In this document: positions 60,301 to 64,000 of the stretch, piece by piece | How positions within the stretch are numbered: position 1 is the first letter of the stretch | Layout of the letters: each line of letters begins with the position of its first letter | Source: Balanoglossus misakiensis | Lineage: Eukaryota > Hemichordata | Assembly: GCA_040954595.2 (NCBI GenBank) | Contig: CM082590.2 | Span: 1,364,001 to 1,428,000 of the forward strand | Length of the DNA: 64,000 nucleotides | Direction: 5' to 3' | Translations under genes and position numbers: made by a program | The notes under the pieces: model-generated | Told to the model about the DNA's origin: nothing | The model's database searches: none | Seen by the model: the letters and a program-made list of their open reading frames with translations, nothing else

Positions 60301-61329
60301 CAGGTGTTTGTCTATCACGTTACTGCTGGCTCCCGAATCTATGACCATATTGATTGGAAGTCCACCAACTGCGATTTCGAATTTCTCCACACCCCACTGC
60401 TGTCGAACAGTAAACGCAAACTCGTCATCAGACTGTGTGTCCACGTGACTAACCGACTGTTTAGGTCTCCCTTTTCTGTTTCCTTTTGAAAAGTTGGTTT
60501 GGGAACCTTTTGGTCTGGGTGGTTTTGGATCTGATTTCGTTTTGCACTGGCTTGCAAAATGGTCTGGCTTACCGCACTTTGTACAGGTTTTTCCTCTGGC
60601 GGGACATTCAGGGTCTCTTCCATAGTGTCCTGCTCTGCCACACCGATAACAGTTACCACTGCCAGATGGTTTCAGTGTATTGGTTTCTCTACGAAATGGC
60701 TTTTTATCTGCACCATTCCCATATACACGGTTGACTGCTGAAGTGTTACTCTTGGCTGACATACCTTCGAGTTGTGTCTGGACAGCTTCATACGCAGAGG
60801 AGATTTCTAGCACGTCTTTCAATGTCAGTGCTTTCCCTTTCTCCAACAGTTTCCTGCGTAGCTCGGTTGATCGACAATTTTCAACAACCTGATCTCGTAT
60901 CTGTTTATCTGACTGGTCACCATAATCACAGTCTTTCACAGCTTGTCTCAGCCTGGTCACAAATTGGGCGACACTTTCGTTTTCATGCTGTTGCATCGCT
61001 CTGAACAGATGGTTCTGGAAGGTAGTGTTTACTTGCGTTTTGAAGTGGTTGCTGAGCGCCTGTTCTGCTTTTGCATAGTCTTTTACACCGCCCGTGTTCT
61101 CCAGTGTCTCAAAAATCGCCTGCACTTCCTCACCTGCTGAATGAAGAAGCAGCGCTCTTCTTTGTTGTTTGTTATCGTCCTTCTCTTCTTCAACTATCAG
61201 TCCTTTACTGTCCGCATACATGTCAAAACTTTTCAGCCATCGTTTCCAGCGTGTGCCAACGCTGTTCGGGTCGCCGGTTGGGTCAAATGTTTTGATGCCC
61301 GCTACGTCGCCAATATTGATTCCAGCCAT
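57337..61329 (-). CDS. Gag-Pol polyprotein of Ty3/gypsy retrotransposon
   Basis: ATG at 61327-61329, TAG at 57337-57339, 1330 residues in one frame. Order: Gag (about 1-270) with two CCHC zinc knuckles (CYRCGRAGH at 227 and CTKCGKPDH at 249); aspartic protease with DSGA at 331-334; reverse transcriptase about 470-660 with LDLKWGFHQ and the catalytic ISDD (613-616) in place of YxDD; RNase H with TDAS (761-764) and TDHKPL; integrase with an HHCC zinc finger (H977, H980, C1010, C1013) and the DD35E triad D1041, D1096, E1132. Integrase after RNase H and no envelope defines Ty3/gypsy. ISDD, the single frame and the Ser-type primer site fit the mag/SURL lineage. It copies the element through RNA and integrates the DNA. 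No stop or frameshift seen. Confidence 0.98.
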   Translation of the reverse strand: MAGINIGDVAGIKTFDPTGDPNSVGTRWKRWLKSFDMYADSKGLIVEEEKDDNKQQRRALLLHSAGEEVQAIFETLENTGGVKDYAKAEQALSNHFKTQVNTTFQNHLFRAMQQHENESVAQFVTRLRQAVKDCDYGDQSDKQIRDQVVENCRSTELRRKLLEKGKALTLKDVLEISSAYEAVQTQLEGMSAKSNTSAVNRVYGNGADKKPFRRETNTLKPSGSGNCYRCGRAGHYGRDPECPARGKTCTKCGKPDHFASQCKTKSDPKPPRPKGSQTNFSKGNRKGRPKQSVSHVDTQSDDEFAFTVRQQWGVEKFEIAVGGLPINMVIDSGASSNVIDKHLWCELKKKKLKCINSTKGSTKKLYAYGASEPLKMMGSFTAVTKYADTEVKAEYFVIDGKGEPLLGKETAIQLGILQLGPNINVIQSEAAIFEKYADVFKGVGKLKDYQLKLHIDADVTPVAQPVRRTPFSQREKVRAKIDELIDMDIIEPVDGPTPWVSPVVVVPKPNGEIRLCVDMRQANRAIIRERHPIPTVDEILQDVNQSTVFSKLDLKWGFHQLELEPEARTITTFVTHCGLYRYKRLMFGINAAPEIYQHVIQQVLQGCEGVANISDDLFIHAKDEAEHNQRLMKVLERLRDRNLTLNKSKCAFYMSQLEFMGLLLSKRGIGPTESKVKAIVEAREPETATEVQSFLGLANYNARFIPDFATIADPLRQLTKKGEPFVFGKQQRAAFNELKRRLASAETLGYFDKDAETQIITDASPVGLGAVLIQKQQGGYRVISYASKSLTDVERRYSQTEKEALGIVWACERFHTYLYGIEFTICTDHKPLEVIYSAKSKPCARIERWVLRLQPYTFKVKYIPGKANIADPLSRLISGERHEPSQPRISTEDYVRFVAVSATPNALTTKEVEQASADDEELAALRHCIQSGQWEDAQCKPYLTVSSELCTIGKLVLRGTRIVVPQKLRQRVLTLAHDGHLGIVGTKQTLRTKVWWPGIDRQAEKFCKSCHGCQLVSRPDPPEPIKSTMLPQGPWQDLAIDLLGPMPSGDFVLVVIDYFSRFYEVRITKSTTTERMIESLEGIFTTHGLPLSITSDNGPQFISESFTEYLAKNGIEHRTITPLWPQANGEVERQNRSLLKRMQIAQAQQKDWKSEIRAYLRAYRSTPHPTTGVSPAELLYGRKLRTKLPDLRESHEVDGVRDRDAEMKARAKIYADRRRRATSSDLLPGDKVLVRQKKENKLSTPFAKEPYEVVEKAGNSVVVESPEGVQYKRNSSHVKKYVERAESSCEAVDTPTEIPEIPVESTDSERSPRPTRISSLPKKYDDFVMT

Positions 61330-61370
61330 CGCAGAATCGTATCACGGCTTTGACGATGTTTAAAACTTTA

Positions 61371-61382
61371 TCCTCGTCGCCA
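61371..61382 (-). promoter_or_regulatory. Primer-binding site (tRNA-Ser type)
   Basis: Minus-strand TGGCGACGAGGA two bases after the 5' LTR; complementary to a tRNA 3' end ...CTCGTCGCCA. Confidence 0.8.
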
Positions 61383-61384
61383 GT

Positions 61385-61556
61385 TGTAACATCCTCTGGC
61401 ACGGATGTCGGAGGTGATACCGGATTAAACCACACATACAAGTTTACTTATTTTCACACTAGTCAGCCATCTTTAATAGACATCTCCCAGCATGCATTGT
61501 GTCACCAAGGCAACACATCATACATTATTCATGAGCTAGTTAGTACAGACATGACA
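61385..61556 (-). repeat. 5' LTR
   Basis: 172 bp, identical to the 3' LTR; followed on the plus strand by the ACTTG target duplication. Confidence 0.97.
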
Positions 61557-61867
61557 ACTTGGCTTTCAAAACGCCAAAAATGCCGATACAATCGATTTAA
61601 AACCGCTCAGTTGACTCAGTGAGCAGCCATCTTTGTTTTTTGTTTACGTGTGCGCACGTGCGTTGGAGTGGGGGGCGCCTTGAAACCGTCCGCATAACAG
61701 TACATACCTGTACACGGTGAGTTGGGGCGCCTTGAAACCTAAAACTTATTTAACGCGCGTTCCGTACGTACCATTCCGTACGGCTTTTTATTGCACGCCA
61801 AAATCTATTGTTCTCGGCACTAGATGTATAATAATTTGATATATCCTGTGTGGAGGGACTAAAACAA
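61557..61867. other. Spacer
   Basis: No gene seen. GGGGCGCCTTGAAACC occurs twice (about 61672 and 61724). Confidence 0.4.
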
Positions 61868-61973
61868 TCTCACACTCCCAAGGATCTGGGATCGTACAAC
61901 GTATTTCTCAGACGAGTTGGGGACAAAATATCCCAGACGAGTATACGATCCCAGGTCCTTGGTGTGTGAGATT
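61868..61973. repeat. Snapback hairpin with partial loop repeats
   Basis: AATCTCACACTCCCAAGGAT then CTGGGATCGTAC on the left is complemented by GTATACGATCCCAGGTCCTT then GGTGTGTGAGATT on the right. The loop has two CAGACGAGT words. Confidence 0.85.
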
Positions 61974-62047
61974 CTATTTCTCACACGACCACAAATTTGC
62001 GATATTCACGTTTATTTCCAATCAAAGAACTAAATCAATAAAATACC

Positions 62048-62433
62048 TAGTCTGGTTCCCTGCCTCAATCCCACCGCTGGCTGCGCTACGCTATAGGGAA
62101 AGGGTCAGGCACGGCCTACTGTAAACATGGCTCTCATTGGTCAATACATACGAACATTAAGTTGTTAAGTTGATAAGTTGTTGTAAGATACTCATTTCCC
62201 GTTCTCTCCTTCACCTCCATGAATGTTTATCATTCGATTTCCAACTTTACAACAAACGAAACAAAATAAACTGCCTGGATGAATCTTGACTGGCGTACGG
62301 ACATTGGAGGCATCCACCTTGTTTATGATCACGTGGTCTTCCCAGGTTTCTGGGCATGAAATCGGGCCGTACCTGACCCTTTCCCTTTAGCGTAGCGCAG
62401 CCAGCGGTGGGATTGGGGCAGGGAACCAGACTA
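62048..62433. mobile_element. 386-bp MITE with 70-bp TIR and 9-bp target duplication
   Basis: Ends TAGTCTGGTTCCCTGCCTCA, continuing through GCTGGCTGCGCTACGC and AAAGGGTCAGG, with the complement at 62366-62433. Flanked by TAAAATACC on both sides (62039-62047, 62434-62442). A 9-bp duplication suggests a Mutator-like family, unrelated in sequence to the one at 51387. Confidence 0.9.
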
Positions 62434-62884
62434 TAAAATACCCACTGATAACTGCATGACTGGTCATATATTGATCCGCCCCGCAAAACATAGTCCCCAT
62501 TTCATCAGGAGTTTACAGTACACACATGCTGCAAAAATGTGCTCAACACATAAAAATATGGAGATATGTTCCCAGTGGCCTAAATTCGTGGGATTACTGG
62601 AGTTTTTTGTGAGTCTGTCACCGACCACGTACACCACTGTCGTCTGCTCATGACCTGATCACATTGTAGTTCTGACTCGTGTACAACACGTCACACAATT
62701 GGATAATATTTGGTCGTTCTGAGGGGTACGAATGTCATGTTAGATAACAGTTGTCTCTGTGCGCATTAACACAGAGTCTGATCCCACACTCTCTATCCCA
62801 CACTCTCAGCGGCCAAGAGTGTGAGAAAGCACTGTATTGCATAAGCAGTTTTACAGTGTGGTTCATGATGCCTTGTTATTCCAG

Positions 62885-62989
62885 AATGTTCGGAAGTGTG
62901 CAAAAAGTATGATGAATTTGGCAGACTGTTGGAGGCATCACATAGACAAATAAGGCATCGATTTGAAGATGGTGGAGAATCCGTTGATG
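62885..62989 (+). CDS. Exon-like segment in tandem unit 1
   Basis: Acceptor TGTTATTCCAG, donor GTTGATG then GTAAGTAAG; 105 bp, a multiple of three. The open frame (after two bases) reads CSEVCKKYDEFGRLLEASHR then QIRHRFEDGGESVD, a charged helical-looking peptide. Good splice sites on both sides and the codon-like composition support a real exon whose gene continues beyond the window. Family not recognised. Confidence 0.55.
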
Positions 62990-63389
62990 GTAAGTAAGCG
63001 TACAGTCTATTATATCACTCACAAGCTAGTATCTATCATATTTTTCTGGAATATTTAGTAGTAATTACGGTCGCCCGTATATGACAGCCAAAATCTCTAA
63101 TTAAGCGGACACAACTTTAATTTTGCTGGATGGAACTCTCTAATTGGTGGACACAACTCTAATTTTGTCAGACACCACCTTGAGTACCGGTACTTTTAAA
63201 AGATAGAAATTGTAAATTGCTGTCTGTGCACACTCACTTTTCTAAACAACCACAACACAACACTTGCGCATTAACACAGAGTCTGATCCCACACTCTCTA
63301 TCCCACACTCTCAGCGGCCAAGAGTGTGAGAAAGCACTGTATTGCATAAGCAGTTTTACAGTGTGGTTCATGATGCCTTGTTATTCCAG

Positions 63390-63494
63390 AATGTTCGGAA
63401 GTGTGCAAAAAGTATGATGAATTTGGCAGACTGTTGGAGGCATCACATAGACAAATAAGGCATCGATTTGAAGATGGTGGAGAATCCGTTGATG
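63390..63494 (+). CDS. Exon-like segment in tandem unit 2
   Basis: Identical to 62885-62989, with the same acceptor and donor. Because the exon length is divisible by three, including both copies would keep the frame and duplicate 35 residues. Confidence 0.55.
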
Positions 63495-63899
63495 GTAAGT
63501 AAGCGTACAGTCTATTATATCACTCACAAGCTAGTATCTATCATATTTTTCTGGAATATTTAGTAGTAATTACGGTCGCCCGTATATGACAGCCAAAATC
63601 TCTAATTAAGCGGACACAACTTTAATTTTGCTGGATGGAACTCTCTAATTGGTGGACACAACTCTAATTTTGTCAGACACCACCTTGAGTACCGGTACTT
63701 TTAAAAGATAGAAATTGTAAATTGCTGTCTGTGCACACTCACTTTTCTAAACAACCACAACACAACACTTGTTGAGGAAAAATCCCTGGAGTATACCTCA
63801 CATATCCAAGGACGGTTGAAGGTTAGATAGGATGGCAACCAACCACCTGAGACCACATCAATTTACTATTTGCCATGGAGCCCTACATTGGTATAGATG

Positions 63900-64000
63900 T
63901 TTTGGGGGACCCAAGCCCCCTGCAGGGGCTTGGGTCCCTATTGTAATTGCTGGGATTTTTCTTCTTTATTCATTTTTTTGCTCACCTAGATCTCAAAAAC
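63900..64000 (+). mobile_element. Start of an element related to 21420-23489
   Basis: Hairpin GGGACCCAAGCCCCC / GGGGCTTGGGTCCC followed by ATTGCTGGGATTTTTCTTC, T-rich sequence and a CTCAAAAA word, in the same order as 21420-21523. Cut by the right window edge. Confidence 0.7.

Larger units (their letters stand above)
56811..61556 (-). mobile_element. Complete Ty3/gypsy LTR retrotransposon
   Basis: A 4746-bp element in minus orientation. LTRs are 172 bp at each end and identical, starting TG and ending CA in either strand, flanked by a 5-bp target duplication ACTTG (56806-56810, 61557-61561). Two bases inside the 5' LTR is a primer-binding site TGGCGACGAG (plus 61373-61382), complementary to a tRNA-Ser 3' end, as used by mag/SURL-type elements. 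A purine tract (GAGAAAAGAAGGGA, plus 56983-56996) adjoins the 3' LTR. One uninterrupted Gag-Pol frame; no envelope-like frame. Identical LTRs indicate a recent insertion. Confidence 0.98.
62761..63770 (+). repeat. 505-bp tandem duplication
   Basis: 62761-63265 and 63266-63770 appear identical over the full unit, from GCGCATTAACACAG to CAACACTT. Each contains a small hairpin (CACACTCT ... AGAGTGTG) and an exon-like segment. Confidence 0.95.

Overview
This is eukaryotic nuclear DNA from an intron-rich, repeat-rich animal genome. The genes have GT-AG introns up to about 22 kb, and the intergenic and intronic space is filled with inverted-repeat DNA transposons, foldback elements, satellites and one complete LTR retrotransposon. 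Gene structure and repeat content suggest a marine invertebrate, most likely a deuterostome such as amphioxus, a hemichordate or an echinoderm. That is a judgement, not a proof. No bacterial features, rRNA, tRNA or CRISPR were recognised.

Layout. (1) 1-2654: a 49-bp GC-rich minisatellite running off the left edge. (2) 3.7-39.5 kb, minus strand: a three-exon XK-related (XKR4/6/7-like) membrane protein gene encoding 477 residues, with exons at 39067-39464, 27157-27344 and 3724-4571. Its 22.6-kb intron holds most of the mobile DNA: TIR elements at 5892-6920, 7450-7851, 9286-10972, 12608-13938, 21420-23489, 24914-25243 and 25410-26151, plus a decayed multi-copy ORF (15.0-18.7 kb). Its 11.7-kb intron holds a nested element pair (29.45-31.4 kb), a TTAA-flanked MITE (32.6 kb) and an inverted pair of a hairpin-ended element (34.5-38.1 kb). 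(3) 40.4-41.4 kb: a TAA-flanked MITE, then a possible CRE-containing promoter near 42 kb. (4) 43084-45653: a 2.57-kb near-perfect palindrome (foldback element). Each arm has ten and a half 63-bp repeats and a 64-codon SAM-domain reading frame. (5) 45.9-49.1 kb, plus strand: an intact gene of at least six exons (243 residues from the first internal ATG) that I do not recognise. (6) 49.6-56.8 kb: MITEs, snapback hairpins and two exon-like pieces. (7) 56811-61556, minus strand: an intact Ty3/gypsy retrotransposon with identical 172-bp LTRs, a 5-bp target duplication, a tRNA-Ser-type primer site and one 1330-residue Gag-Pol frame. (8) 61.6-64 kb: a 9-bp-TSD MITE and a 505-bp tandem duplication containing an exon-like segment.

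The only host genes that can be argued with confidence are the XKR gene (likely a phospholipid scramblase family member) and the unrecognised six-exon gene. Everything else is largely mobile DNA, and several insertions are nested inside one another. In two cases a sibling copy elsewhere in the window shows the empty target site, so insertion order and target duplications can be read directly.

The most unusual structure is the SAM-carrying foldback element at 43-45.7 kb. A second relic of its terminus at 9.26 kb has been split by a TTAA-targeting element.
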